In this document: positions 16,732 through 25,212 of the stretch, in pieces
Position numbering within the stretch: position 1 is the stretch's first letter
How the letters are laid out: each line of letters starts with the position of its first letter
The notes under the pieces: model-generated
Databases searched by the model: none
Seen by the model: only the letters and a program-made list of their open reading frames with translations
What the model was told of the DNA's origin: nothing
Made by a program: the position numbers and the translations under genes
Origin: Streptomyces carpinensis
GTDB taxonomy: Bacteria; Actinomycetota; Actinomycetes; Streptomycetales; Streptomycetaceae
Assembly: GCF_002154505.1 (NCBI RefSeq)
Contig: NZ_MUBM01000175.1
Location: 1 to 59,635 of the forward strand
DNA: 59,635 nt
Direction of reading: 5' to 3'

Positions 16732-16734
16732 AAC
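16721..16734. other. parS site (ParB-binding centromere element), perfect palindrome
   Basis: GTTTCACGTGAAAC is the 14-bp consensus parS of Streptomyces, bound by ParB for chromosome segregation and normally clustered near oriC. Here it spans the moeA stop codon (16729-16731) and the GTG start of the next gene (16728), so it is fully inside translated or start-codon sequence. Confidence 0.93.
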
Positions 16735-17825
16735 TTCCGGGCCATGACGCGATCGCCCGCCAGGCGGGCGAACATCTCGTGACCCATCGGGTGAAACTCC
16801 CGAAGAAACTGGTGGAACGCCCGATACGCCAGGTCGGCAAGCGGCTGGCCATGGCCCTGCTGGTGCTGGTCGTGACGGTCGTCGTCGTCTACGCCGACCA
16901 CGACGGCTACCACGACAACGCCGACAGTTCGGTCGATCTCCTCGACGCGGCCTACTACGCCACGGTGACCCTCTCCACCACCGGGTACGGCGACATCACC
17001 CCGGTCAGCGACAGCGCCCGGCTCACCAACATCCTCGTCATCACGCCACTGCGCGTGCTGTTCCTGATCATCCTCGTCGGCACCACACTCGAAGTCCTCA
17101 CCGAACGCACCCGTGAGGAGTGGCGCCTGAGCCGCTGGAGGTCCGCCTTGCGCGATCACACCGTCGTCGTCGGCTTCGGCACCAAGGGGCGGTCCGCGAT
17201 CCAGACCGTCTGCGCGACGGGACTGAAGAAGCAGCAGGTCGTCGTGGTCGACCCGAGCGCCAAGGTGATCGATGCGGCCACGGCGGACGGGTACGCGGGA
17301 GTGATCGGGGACGCGACCCGCAGCGAGGTGCTGAAACGGGCGGAGGTGCAGCGGGCGCGGCAGATCATCATCGCCACCCAGCGGGACGACACGGCCGTGC
17401 TGGTGACGCTGACGGCCCGGCAGCTCAACCGGGCGGTCAAGATCGTCGCCGCGGTCCGGGAGGAGGAGAACGCGCCGCTGCTCAGGCAGTCCGGCGCCGA
17501 CGCCGTGATCACCAGCGCCAGCGCGGCGGGACGGCTGCTGGGGCTGTCCGTGCTCAGCCCGGCCGCCGGCATGGTCATGGAGGACCTCATCCAGCAGGGC
17601 AGCGGGCTGGACATCGTCGAACGGCCCGTCATACGGGCCGAGGCGGGCAGGAGCCCGCGGGACATCGACGACCTGGTGGTGAGCGTCGTACGCGGACACC
17701 GCGTCCTCGGCTACGACGATCCCGCCGTCGCCACACTTCAGTTGACGGACCGTCTGATCACGATCGTCCGCGCCACCCCGGCCACGCAGATCACCCCGGA
17801 CACCAGGCCGCTGCCCCAGGACTGA
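16728..17825 (+). CDS. Potassium channel with C-terminal TrkA-N/RCK domain
   Basis: A 365-residue two-helix K+ channel. TM1 lies at about 39-56; a pore helix and the selectivity filter TTGYGD (84-89) follow, then TM2 at about 98-118. A TrkA-N/RCK Rossmann domain starts near 141 (HTVVVGFGTKGRSAIQ) and a TrkA-C-like region ends the protein, so gating by nucleotide or Ca2+ is likely. The GTG start overlaps the moeA stop (GTGA) and lies inside a parS site. A second in-frame GTG at 16791 begins a similar VKLP sequence but would remove only 21 residues. Coupling to moeA looks positional rather than functional. Confidence 0.88.
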   Translation: MKLPGHDAIARQAGEHLVTHRVKLPKKLVERPIRQVGKRLAMALLVLVVTVVVVYADHDGYHDNADSSVDLLDAAYYATVTLSTTGYGDITPVSDSARLTNILVITPLRVLFLIILVGTTLEVLTERTREEWRLSRWRSALRDHTVVVGFGTKGRSAIQTVCATGLKKQQVVVVDPSAKVIDAATADGYAGVIGDATRSEVLKRAEVQRARQIIIATQRDDTAVLVTLTARQLNRAVKIVAAVREEENAPLLRQSGADAVITSASAAGRLLGLSVLSPAAGMVMEDLIQQGSGLDIVERPVIRAEAGRSPRDIDDLVVSVVRGHRVLGYDDPAVATLQLTDRLITIVRATPATQITPDTRPLPQD

Positions 17826-17935
17826 CCGCTCGGACCGGCCTCCGGCACCGGCCTCGGAGGCCCGCTGTCCGACATGCGTGTGGACGCGTGCCGCGACCCG
17901 ATGCGGGCCGGACGGTGAGGAGTAGCGTCGCTTCC

Positions 17936-18916
17936 ATGCATGCGATCACGATTCCCGAACCCGGTGGACCCGAGGCGTTGGTGTGGGACGAGGTGCCGGA
18001 CCCGGCACCCGGCGAGGGGGAGGTGCTGGTCGACGTGGTGGCCAGCGCCGTCAACCGCGCCGACATCCTGCAGCGGCAGGGCTTCTACAACCCGCCTCCC
18101 GGTGCCTCCCGGTACCCCGGCCTGGAGTGCTCCGGGCGGATCGCCGCGCTCGGGCCGGGGGTGTCCGGCTGGGCGGTCGGCGACCAGGTGTGCGCGCTGC
18201 TCGCGGGCGGCGGCTACGCCGAGAAGGTCGCCGTCCCGGCAGGTCAGCTGCTGCCCGTGCCCGAGGGCGTCGACCTTCGGCAGGCCGCGGCACTGCCCGA
18301 GGTGACCTGCACCGTCTGGTCCAACGTCTTCATGGTCGCCCACCTGCGCCCCGGTGAGACCTTCCTCGTGCACGGCGGTTCCAGCGGCATCGGCACCATG
18401 GCGATCCAGCTCGCCAAGGCCGTCGGAGCGAAGGTCGCCGTCACGGCGGGCACCAAGGAGAAGCTCGACTACTGCGCCGAGCTGGGCGCCGACATCCTGA
18501 TCAACTACCGCGAGCAGGACTTCGTCGAAGAGGTCAAGCGGGCCACGGACGGAGCCGGCGCCGACGTCATCCTGGACAACATGGGCGCCAAGTACCTGGA
18601 TCGCAACGTCCAGACCCTCGCGGTCAACGGCCGGCTCGCGATCATCGGCATGCAGGGTGGCGTCAAGGGCGAGCTGAACATCGGCGCCCTGCTGAACAAG
18701 CGGGCCGCGATCAGCGCCACTTCGCTGCGCGCCCGTCCGCTCGGCGAGAAGGCGGCGATCGTCGCGGCCGTACGCGAGCACGTCTGGCCGCTGCTCGCCG
18801 ACGGGAACGTCCGGCCGGTGGTCGACCGGGAGATGCCGATGAGCGACGCCGCGGCGGCCCACCGGGTCGTGGAGGAGAGCGGCCACATCGGCAAGGTGCT
18901 GCTGGTGACGAACTGA
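17936..18916 (+). CDS. NAD(P)H:quinone oxidoreductase, zinc-free MDR family
   Basis: A 326-residue medium-chain dehydrogenase/reductase of the quinone oxidoreductase (PIG3-like) type. It has the GroES-like N-terminal domain with NRADILQRQGFYNPPPGAS (about 42-60) and the cofactor motif HGGSSGIGTMAIQLAK (about 146-161); the zinc ligands of alcohol dehydrogenases are missing. It probably reduces quinones or enones with NADPH. The ATG has a TAGCGT box seven bases upstream (17923-17928) and no ribosome site, suggesting leaderless expression. It is a single gene followed by a degenerate repeat tract. Confidence 0.9.
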   Translation: MHAITIPEPGGPEALVWDEVPDPAPGEGEVLVDVVASAVNRADILQRQGFYNPPPGASRYPGLECSGRIAALGPGVSGWAVGDQVCALLAGGGYAEKVAVPAGQLLPVPEGVDLRQAAALPEVTCTVWSNVFMVAHLRPGETFLVHGGSSGIGTMAIQLAKAVGAKVAVTAGTKEKLDYCAELGADILINYREQDFVEEVKRATDGAGADVILDNMGAKYLDRNVQTLAVNGRLAIIGMQGGVKGELNIGALLNKRAAISATSLRARPLGEKAAIVAAVREHVWPLLADGNVRPVVDREMPMSDAAAAHRVVEESGHIGKVLLVTN

Positions 18917-18954
18917 CCCGGACGTCTCGCCGGGAAGGACCGCACCTCAGGTTC

Positions 18955-19075
18955 TGGCGGGCGGAGGGCGATGCCCCAGGTCCTGGGCAGGAAGAGGGCC
19001 TGGCCTGACCCCTGGGCCGTGGGCAGGTGGAGGACCTGGCCTCTGGACCCTGGGCCCATGGAGGGCGACGAGCGG
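18955..19075 (+). repeat. Degenerate ~36-bp tandem repeats downstream of the quinone reductase
   Basis: Units starting GGGCAGG at 18985 and 19021 share GGGCAGGnnGAGGnCCTGGCC, and flanking copies at about 18957 and 19090 share GGCGGAGGGCGATG. The last of these is the tail of the Ser-rich gene on the minus strand, so the tract looks like duplicated 3' coding sequence that has decayed. No gene is visible in it. Confidence 0.6.
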
Positions 19076-19078
19076 CCC

Positions 19079-20002
19079 CTAGGCCCTCGGCAGGCGGAGG
19101 GCGATGAACGCGGTCCCCAGGCCGAGACCTATCAGGACCAGTCCGCTGCCCAGAGGCAGGAGCCGCCGGGCGGGCCCGGACTCGGCGACCGGCCGGGTGG
19201 CGGGCGGGTCAGGAGATTCGGACGCCGGCTGAACGGCTGCCTCGGACGACTCCGAGGCAGCCGTCGTCGGTATGCCGGTCATTTCATCGGCGTCCGAGTT
19301 CCCGTCCCCGTTCCCGTTCCCGTCCGCCTCGGGCCCGTCGCTTTCCGGTCCGTCAGAGTCGTCGCCCTCCACCTCCGCCTCATGCCGGTGCGGACGCCCG
19401 GGCCGCTCCCGCCCCTCACCCGCCGGACTCCCGGCCCGCGACGGCTCTGTGGAGGACGGGGACGGCGACGTGGGCGGGGCCGAGGACTCCGACACGGGGA
19501 AGGATGAGACGAACGCCACAGAGGATGCGGAGGCCGAGGACGCGGAGCCCGAAGAGGTGGAAGCCAGGGACGCGGAGCCCGAGGACGCGGAGCCCGAAGA
19601 GGTGGAAGCCGAGGGCGCGGAGCCCGAGGACGCGGAGCCCGAGGGCGAAGAAGGCGAGGTGGGCGGCCGGGACGGACCGGACGGCCGAGAGGGCTTCGAC
19701 GGCTTGGGCGGCTTGGGCGGCTTGGACGAACGCCCAGGGGCCGGACGGGAGGCGGTACCGGCGGTTGGAGCCGACGCGGTGTCCGAGGCCGCCGAAGCGT
19801 TGCCGGGGGCGGAGGCGGAGGTGGAAGCAGAGGCCGGGGCCGAGACGGGGGCGAAAGCGGTGGCGGAGGTGGTCGCTGCGGCGGTGGACGGCCTGGACGC
19901 CGGGCCGCACGCCGAGGCGTGGCCATCGGGCAGGGCTATCGCGCCCAGCCCTATGAGCAGTCCCGTCGCGCGCAGTGTGGTGACGCGCAGCCATGGAGTC
20001 AC
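19079..20002 (-). CDS. Ser/Ala-rich secreted or wall-spanning membrane protein
   Basis: A 307-residue low-complexity protein. It begins with a signal-like segment (RATGLLIGLGAIALPDGHAS) ending in ASA-type cleavage residues. A long Ser/Ala/Pro region follows with SASSGSAS-type repeats and Pro-Ser-Lys runs, then an Asp/Glu/Asn-rich stretch, and one C-terminal membrane helix (LLPLGSGLVLIGLGLGTAFIAL) with a short basic tail. That layout fits a type I membrane protein spanning the cell wall, but I recognise no family. The GTG at 20002 has GAGGGA upstream; a GTG at 20017 is possible. Real coding is supported by the signal peptide, membrane anchor and frame length, but strong repeats make the opposite strand open too. 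Confidence 0.68.
   Translation of the reverse strand: MTPWLRVTTLRATGLLIGLGAIALPDGHASACGPASRPSTAAATTSATAFAPVSAPASASTSASAPGNASAASDTASAPTAGTASRPAPGRSSKPPKPPKPSKPSRPSGPSRPPTSPSSPSGSASSGSAPSASTSSGSASSGSASLASTSSGSASSASASSVAFVSSFPVSESSAPPTSPSPSSTEPSRAGSPAGEGRERPGRPHRHEAEVEGDDSDGPESDGPEADGNGNGDGNSDADEMTGIPTTAASESSEAAVQPASESPDPPATRPVAESGPARRLLPLGSGLVLIGLGLGTAFIALRLPRA
19530..19645 (-). repeat. 15-bp/45-bp tandem repeats encoding the Ser/Ala-rich region
   Basis: On the plus strand GAGGACGCGGAGCCC-type 15-bp units alternate with a GAAGAGGTGGAAGCC unit, giving a 45-bp higher-order period; on the minus strand this encodes runs of Gly-Ser-Ala-Ser-Ser and Ala-Ser-Thr-Ser-Ser. Such arrays change length easily. 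Confidence 0.75.
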
Positions 20003-20153
20003 GTCGGAGTCCCTCACGATGCCCGGTTGGTGGAGGAGCACTGATTCACAGGAGCACTGATCCAGTGGAACAACACTCACATCGCTGAGCCAATCCGGCA
20101 TTTCCTGTTGACCCGCCAGGTCGAATCGGGCGAAGTGGCTGCACAATCCGGAT

Positions 20154-20768
20154 ATGTCGATACGCCACGGGCTGCTGGCGCTTCTGGAGGCCGGTCCCCG
20201 CCACGGATCCCGGTTGCGGGCCGAGTTCGAGGAGCACACGGGAGGCGCGTGGCCGTTGAGCATCGGTCTGGTCTGTTCCACGCTCGGCCTTCTGGAGCGG
20301 GACGGCCTGGTCGCCCGGGAGGGCGTGGACGAGGCAGGACGGGTGACGTACGCGCTGACCGAGGCGGGCCGCGGCGAGCTGTGGTCCTGGTACACGCGGC
20401 CCGTGGAGCGGGCGGGGCCACCGCGTGAGGAGCTGGCCCTCAAGCTGGTGCTGTCGGTGGCGGCGCCCGGCGTCGACGTGCGCGAGGTCGTCGACGTACA
20501 GCGCCGGCATCTGTCCGAGGCGCTGCACGGCTACGTACGCCAACGCGCCGAGATCCTGGCCGGCCGGCCCGAGCGTCCCGAAGAGGTGGCCCGGCTGCTG
20601 GTCCTGGAGCAGCTGATCTGCGACGCGGAGGCCGAGTCCCGCTGGCTGGAGCACTGCGCCGCCCGTCTGCTGCGCCTGCGCCCTCCGCAGGAACACGGCC
20701 GGCTTCCGCACGACGCGGACAGCGCGCGCACGGTGGATCACCTTCCGCAGGGGGCACCAAGGAGGTGA
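20154..20768 (+). CDS. PadR family transcriptional regulator
   Basis: A 204-residue PadR-type repressor. The N-terminal winged helix (about 1-78, starting SIRHGLLALLEAGPRHGSRL) includes the typical wing GRVTYALTEAGRGEL. The C-terminal part (about 95-175) is the helical PadR/Vir domain used for dimerisation. A CACAAT box six bases before the ATG hints at a leaderless start. It is only 27 bp from bpa and on the same strand, so co-transcription is possible; whether it controls bpa or the divergent Ser-rich gene cannot be decided. Confidence 0.85.
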   Translation: MSIRHGLLALLEAGPRHGSRLRAEFEEHTGGAWPLSIGLVCSTLGLLERDGLVAREGVDEAGRVTYALTEAGRGELWSWYTRPVERAGPPREELALKLVLSVAAPGVDVREVVDVQRRHLSEALHGYVRQRAEILAGRPERPEEVARLLVLEQLICDAEAESRWLEHCAARLLRLRPPQEHGRLPHDADSARTVDHLPQGAPRR

Positions 20769-20795
20769 GATGTATGGGTGCGAGAGAATGGCGAC

Positions 20796-21329
20796 ATGGA
20801 GATGCCGAGGAACGAACGATCGCCGGAGAATCCGCAGATCCTGGTCGTGGGCCAGGACGGCATGGCGCTCGGCGGCGGTGACGACGACTCCCGTGAGACC
20901 CCGGTGACGGAGCAGGTGGAGCAGCCTGCGAAGGTCATGCGGATCGGCAGCATGATCAAGCAGCTGCTCGAGGAGGTGCGCGTCGCTCCTCTCGACGAGG
21001 CCAGCCGGGTCCGGCTCAAGGAGATCCACGCGAGCTCGGTGAAGGAGCTCGAGGACGGCCTGGCTCCGGAGCTCGTCGAGGAGCTGGAGCGGCTCTCCCT
21101 GCCGTTCACGGACGAGGGGACCCCCAGCGACGCGGAACTGCGGATCGCGCAGGCTCAGTTGGTGGGCTGGCTGGAAGGTCTCTTCCACGGGATCCAGACG
21201 ACGCTGTTCGCCCAGCAGATGGCCGCTCGCGCCCAGCTGGAGCAGATGCGCCGCGCCCTCCCGCCGGGCGTCGGCCGCGAGGGCGAGGACGGCCACCCGG
21301 GCCCCCGCTCGGGCGGCCCGTACCTGTAG
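20796..21329 (+). CDS. bpa: Bacterial proteasome activator Bpa (PafE-like)
   Basis: A 177-residue DUF2587 protein matching the ATP-independent proteasome activator Bpa/PafE of actinobacteria. The ring-forming helical core is residues about 40-155 (including KVMRIGSMIKQLLEEVRVAPL and GLFHGIQTTLFAQQMAARAQ). The C terminus GPYL (174-177) corresponds to the GQYL tail of M. tuberculosis that docks into 20S pockets and opens the gate. Its role is degradation of unfolded or specific proteins without ATP. The start is ambiguous: the ATG at 20796 matches the conserved N terminus, while the strong AAGGAGGTGAG at 20759-20769 would better suit the in-frame GTG at 20778, six residues longer. Confidence 0.9.
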   Translation: MEMPRNERSPENPQILVVGQDGMALGGGDDDSRETPVTEQVEQPAKVMRIGSMIKQLLEEVRVAPLDEASRVRLKEIHASSVKELEDGLAPELVEELERLSLPFTDEGTPSDAELRIAQAQLVGWLEGLFHGIQTTLFAQQMAARAQLEQMRRALPPGVGREGEDGHPGPRSGGPYL

Positions 21330-21388
21330 GACGGCCCGTACCTGCCGGAGACGACAGGGGACGACTGGGACGACCGGGACGACCGGAC
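21314..21388 (+). repeat. Duplicated bpa tail codons and GACGAC repeats
   Basis: CGGCCCGTACCTG at 21314-21326 (encoding the GPYL tail of Bpa) recurs exactly at 21332-21344, just after the TAG stop and in the same frame (18-bp period). It is followed by four GACGACnGG(G) copies at 21350-21388. Confidence 0.85.
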
Positions 21389-21401
21389 GTCAGAACGACA
21401 C

Positions 21402-21440
21402 AAGGGCGTGGGAAGCGCATCGCGCGCGACCCACGCCCTT
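21402..21440. terminator. Bidirectional terminator between bpa and kinase gene
   Basis: AAGGGCGTGGG at 21402-21412 pairs perfectly with CCCACGCCCTT at 21430-21440, with GCGC segments in the loop extending the stem. It lies between two convergent genes. Confidence 0.8.
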
Positions 21441-21483
21441 CTACCGTTCCGGGACGGTCGACAGACCGATCGTTTCGGCGTTG

Positions 21484-23139
21484 CTAGGACGGATTCCCGG
21501 TGGAGATGTCGAACTGGATGTCCGGCGGGTTGTTCGGGTCGAAGTCGGTGTCCGCCTCGGGCGACTGCCGCATGACCGTGTCCTTGCCGTAGGTGTTCTC
21601 GTCCACCGGTCGCTTCTTGTAGTGCCATCCCGCGGCCTGGAGGCAGGCGAGGACCGAGTCCCAGTTCTTGAAGGTGAAGTCGGGCATCTTCACCTGCTTC
21701 GGGTCGTCGTAGGACTCCTGCGGCTCGGTGCACTCGGTCTTCTCGATCGTCTTCGACGTGTCCGGCCCGCGGAAGCCCGCCGGGTGGCTCGACACCGAGG
21801 CGCTGGTGCTGCCGCCGCCGCCCTTGGCGTCGTCACCGCCGCCGCCGTTCGCCAGCAGCGCTGCGATCAGACCGACGACCGCGATGACCGCCACGGCCAC
21901 CGATCCCATGATCACCGGCCTGTTGCTCTTGCCGCCGCTCCCCGGGCCGCCTGCCGTGGCCTGGGGCGGGTGGGTGTACGGCGGCGGGGTCGACGCCTGC
22001 TGCGGGGCGTACGGCGAGGCGGCGGGCGCCGGGTAGCCGGCCGCCGGCTGGGCGGTCTGCTGTGGGTAGCCGTACGCGGGCGAGGGCATCGCGGGCGGCG
22101 GCGTGCCGTACGGGTTCGGCGTGGCCGGAGCCGGCTGGTACGGAGTCTGGACGTTGCCCACGGGCGGCGGGGTCGCGTCGACCGGCGGGAAGACCGCGGA
22201 GCCCACGCCCGCGCCGCTCGACGTATGGGCGCCCGGCACGATGCTGGGCGGGGCCGCATGGAAGGAGGCCGCCACCCGCAGGCACTCGTCCCGCATGGCC
22301 ACGGCGCTGGGGAAGCGCTCGTTCGGGTTCTTCTTCAGCGCACGGGCGACCAGCGCGTCCACCGCGGGCGGCAGGGAGCGGTTGACCGACGAAGGAGCCA
22401 CCGGCTCCTCCTGTACATGCGCGTACGCGATGGCCAGCGGTGAGTCCGCGTCGAACGGCAGCCGTCCGGTGACGAGCTGGAACAGCATGATGCCGACCGA
22501 GTACAGGTCGGAGCGCGCGTCCACGCCCCGGCCCAGGGCCTGCTCCGGGGAGAGGTACTGCGGGGTGCCGACGACCATGCCGGTCTGGGTCATCGAGGTG
22601 ACGCCGGACTGCATCGCGCGGGCGATGCCGAAGTCCATCACCTTGACCACGCCGCGCTTGGTCATCATCACGTTGCCCGGCTTGATGTCCCGGTGGACCA
22701 GGCCCATCTCATGGCTGATCTCCAGGGCCGCCAGCACGTCCGCGGTGACCTTCAGGGCCTTGTCGGCGGGCATGGCGCCGTGCCCGCGTATGTCCTCGTC
22801 GAGCACCGAGCCCAGCGGTCGGCCCTCGACGTACTCCATGACGATGTACGGCGTGGTCATGCCGTCCACATCGTCCTCGCCGGTGTCGAAGACCGAGACG
22901 ATGTTCGTGTGCGTGAGCTTCGCCACTGCCTGGGCCTCGCGGCGGAACCGCTCCCGGAAGGCCTGTTCCCGGCCGAGCTCGGTGTGCAGCGTCTTGATCG
23001 CGACCTGCCGGTCGAGCACGGAGTCGTAGGCGAGGTGCACCGAGGCCATGCCGCCCTGGCCGAGCAAGTCACGCAGCTGGTAGCGGCCACCGGCCAGTGC
23101 CCGCCCCGCGAACCGGCCCCGTGCGCCGTCCTGGCTCAT
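21484..23139 (-). CDS. Membrane Ser/Thr protein kinase with one PASTA-like domain
   Basis: A 551-residue PknB-type (Hanks) receptor kinase. The catalytic domain is about 20-280, with Lys49 in VAIKTL, HRDIKPGN (catalytic Asp151) and DFG 169-171, and a Thr-rich activation loop ending GTPQYLSPEQ. A Pro/Tyr/Ala-rich juxtamembrane linker follows (about 310-405), one membrane helix (about 410-435), and an extracellular tail ending in a single PASTA-like module (KMPDFTFKNWDSVLACLQAA onward), which in relatives binds muropeptides or lipid II. It likely senses wall status. I start at the ATG at 23139; an upstream start at 23172 adds 11 residues. It is divergent from a second kinase. Confidence 0.9.
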   Translation of the reverse strand: MSQDGARGRFAGRALAGGRYQLRDLLGQGGMASVHLAYDSVLDRQVAIKTLHTELGREQAFRERFRREAQAVAKLTHTNIVSVFDTGEDDVDGMTTPYIVMEYVEGRPLGSVLDEDIRGHGAMPADKALKVTADVLAALEISHEMGLVHRDIKPGNVMMTKRGVVKVMDFGIARAMQSGVTSMTQTGMVVGTPQYLSPEQALGRGVDARSDLYSVGIMLFQLVTGRLPFDADSPLAIAYAHVQEEPVAPSSVNRSLPPAVDALVARALKKNPNERFPSAVAMRDECLRVAASFHAAPPSIVPGAHTSSGAGVGSAVFPPVDATPPPVGNVQTPYQPAPATPNPYGTPPPAMPSPAYGYPQQTAQPAAGYPAPAASPYAPQQASTPPPYTHPPQATAGGPGSGGKSNRPVIMGSVAVAVIAVVGLIAALLANGGGGDDAKGGGGSTSASVSSHPAGFRGPDTSKTIEKTECTEPQESYDDPKQVKMPDFTFKNWDSVLACLQAAGWHYKKRPVDENTYGKDTVMRQSPEADTDFDPNNPPDIQFDISTGNPS

Positions 23140-23542
23140 CTTCTGCGTCCCCCATAGGCCCGCGCCGAGCAACGGCTGCTGTGCTCGCGCGATCGGCTGT
23201 CCGTCGACCGGTCCCGGGATCGGACTGACCTGACCTCATGTCCGGATCTCGTTGATCGATTGTGTTATTCCCGGCCAAGTCTGCCCGAGGGCACTGACAC
23301 GTCAAGCTCGGTGCCCGTTCCGTGACCGTACGCGAAAGAAGCGTCGCGGAAGCGTTACAGCGGGAGTGCGACCGGTACACGGAATTTGCACGACGGCGGC
23401 CGTACCGGGTTTGATGGCCGGTCCGGTCCCGGACCGGTCCCCGCGGCGAACCTGGACCGGCGTCTTGCGCCGAGCCTGTAGCGTGGCCGAGGGAGACCGT
23501 GACAACACCGCACACCGCGGGCAGAAACGACGGCGAGGACTG
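23140..23542. other. Divergent kinase promoter region
   Basis: About 400 bp between two divergent kinase genes. It contains an AT-richer patch (TTGATCGATTGTGTTATT, 23250-23268) that probably holds the minus-strand promoter, and an inverted repeat CCGGTCCG-GTCC-CGGACCGG at 23418-23437 upstream of the plus-strand gene. No additional gene is seen. Confidence 0.5.
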
Positions 23543-25201
23543 ATGGCACAGACGCAGAGCGCCCAGGGCCCGTCCGACCCCGAGGCGACTGGCGGCGGCA
23601 TGTCGGACGCGCCGGAGACGTGGGGCAACGGCGGCCTGGTCGGCGACGGCCGGTACCGGCTGACCCGCAGGCTCGGCCGGGGCGGCATGGCCGAGGTGTT
23701 CGCGGCCGAGGACGTGCGCCTGGGCCGTACGGTCGCGGTCAAGCTGCTCCGCGCCGACCTGGCCGAGGACCCCGTCTCCAAGGCCCGTTTCACGCGCGAG
23801 GCCCAGTCCGTGGCCGGCCTCAACCACCACGCGATCGTCGCCGTGTACGACTCCGGCGAGGACATGGTGGGCGGTCAGTCCGTGCCGTACATCGTGATGG
23901 AGCTGGTCGAGGGCCGCACCATCCGCGACCTGCTGCTCAACGCCGAGGCGCCGGGCCCCGAGCAGGCGCTGATCATCGTCTCCGGAGTCCTGGAGGCGCT
24001 GGCCTACTCGCACCAGCACGGCATCGTGCACCGTGACATCAAGCCGGCCAACGTCATCATCACGGACAACGGTGCCGTGAAGGTGATGGACTTCGGCATC
24101 GCCCGCGCTCTGCACGGGGCGTCCACGACGATGACGCAGACCGGCATGGTGATGGGCACGCCGCAGTACCTCTCCCCGGAGCAGGCCCTCGGCAAGGCCG
24201 TCGACCACCGCTCCGACCTGTACGCGACGGGCTGCCTGCTCTACGAACTCCTCTCGCTGCGGCCGCCGTTCATCGGCGAGACCCCGCTGTCGGTGGTCTA
24301 CCAGCACGTCCAGGACGCACCGGTGGCGCCGTCCCAGGTCTCCGAGGCCGGCTGCCCGCCGGAACTCGACGGCCTGGTCATGCGCTCGCTCGCCAAGGAG
24401 CCCGACGACCGTTTCCAGACGGCCGAGGAGATGCGCGGCCTGGTCCAGTACGCGCTGCAGATGCTGTACGAGCAGGGTGGCCACACCGGTACCTGGAACA
24501 CCGGCCCGGTGGACGCGCACGAGGGCCGGCACACCCCGGCGGCCGGTTTCGCCGGCACGACGGTGATGCCGCACCCGGGCGACTCCGGCTCCGGCACCAC
24601 GCAGATCCCGCAGCCGATCCTGCCCTCCGGGTACGGCAACCGCGACGACGGCGGCTTCGAGGGCCACGGCAACCAGGGCAACGGCCGCGGCAAGCTGTGG
24701 ATCCTCGCGGTGCTCGCGGTGATCGCCATCGCGGCGGGTGTCGCGCTGGCGCTGCACAACACCGGCGACGAGGGCGGCGGTGGAGACACCGGCACCACCA
24801 AGTCGCCGTCGGTCTCGCAGTCCAGCAAGGACGACCAGCCCAGCTCCACTCCGAGCCAGTCGTCGCAGAGCCGGCCGTCGGACAGGTCGACGGACAACGG
24901 CAGCAATACGAGCGGCGGCTCCGGCTACGACTCCCCGCCGTCGCAGGAGCCGTCGCACACGCAGTCCGAGACGGCGTCGAACGAGCCGTCCAACGAGCCG
25001 TCGAACCCGCCGAGTTCCAACCCGCAGACGACCCCGTCGGGCCCCGCGTCCCCTCCGGACACCAGCGGCGGGGGTACGACCGACGGCGGCACGAGCGGCG
25101 GCAACGCCGGCACGGGCAACGGGGGCACGGACACCGGCGGCACCGGCGACACGGCCGGTACGGCCGCCGGGGCGGCCAACACCGGAGTCACCGGCGGCTG
25201 A
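23543..25201 (+). CDS. Membrane Ser/Thr protein kinase with Ser/Gly-rich extracellular tail
   Basis: A 552-residue Hanks-type kinase. The catalytic domain is about 38-300: Lys67 in VAVKLL, HRDIKPAN (Asp165), DFG 183-185, and an activation loop ending GTPQYLSPEQ that is nearly identical to the neighbouring kinase. One membrane helix lies at about 386-404. The outer part (405-552) is Ser/Thr/Gly/Asn-rich with no PASTA domain, so it is more likely a wall-embedded anchor or mechanical sensor than a ligand-binding module. The ATG has CGAGGAC upstream. The shared catalytic sequence suggests the two divergent kinases arose by duplication with exchanged sensors. Confidence 0.9.
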   Translation: MAQTQSAQGPSDPEATGGGMSDAPETWGNGGLVGDGRYRLTRRLGRGGMAEVFAAEDVRLGRTVAVKLLRADLAEDPVSKARFTREAQSVAGLNHHAIVAVYDSGEDMVGGQSVPYIVMELVEGRTIRDLLLNAEAPGPEQALIIVSGVLEALAYSHQHGIVHRDIKPANVIITDNGAVKVMDFGIARALHGASTTMTQTGMVMGTPQYLSPEQALGKAVDHRSDLYATGCLLYELLSLRPPFIGETPLSVVYQHVQDAPVAPSQVSEAGCPPELDGLVMRSLAKEPDDRFQTAEEMRGLVQYALQMLYEQGGHTGTWNTGPVDAHEGRHTPAAGFAGTTVMPHPGDSGSGTTQIPQPILPSGYGNRDDGGFEGHGNQGNGRGKLWILAVLAVIAIAAGVALALHNTGDEGGGGDTGTTKSPSVSQSSKDDQPSSTPSQSSQSRPSDRSTDNGSNTSGGSGYDSPPSQEPSHTQSETASNEPSNEPSNPPSSNPQTTPSGPASPPDTSGGGTTDGGTSGGNAGTGNGGTDTGGTGDTAGTAAGAANTGVTGG

Positions 25202-25212
25202 GCACTCTTCAC

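Noticed and set aside
16791..16793. Alternative GTG start for the potassium channel, also beginning VKLP
   Set aside because: The upstream GTG overlaps the moeA stop, the usual coupled arrangement, and gives a normal N terminus.
19272..20060. Plus-strand Glu/Asp-rich frame opposite the Ser-rich gene
   Set aside because: The minus-strand frame has a signal peptide, a C-terminal membrane helix and a ribosome site; the plus frame has neither.
20770..20907. 45-codon ORF starting right after a strong AAGGAGGTGAG site upstream of bpa
   Set aside because: The reading frame is Arg/Trp-rich and overlaps the bpa 5' end out of frame; the ribosome site more likely serves an in-frame bpa start at 20778.
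23418..23437. CCGGTCCG-GTCC-CGGACCGG inverted repeat treated as a strong operator
   Set aside because: Pure C/G/T arms of this kind occur often by chance in a ~72% GC genome; kept only as part of the intergenic description.
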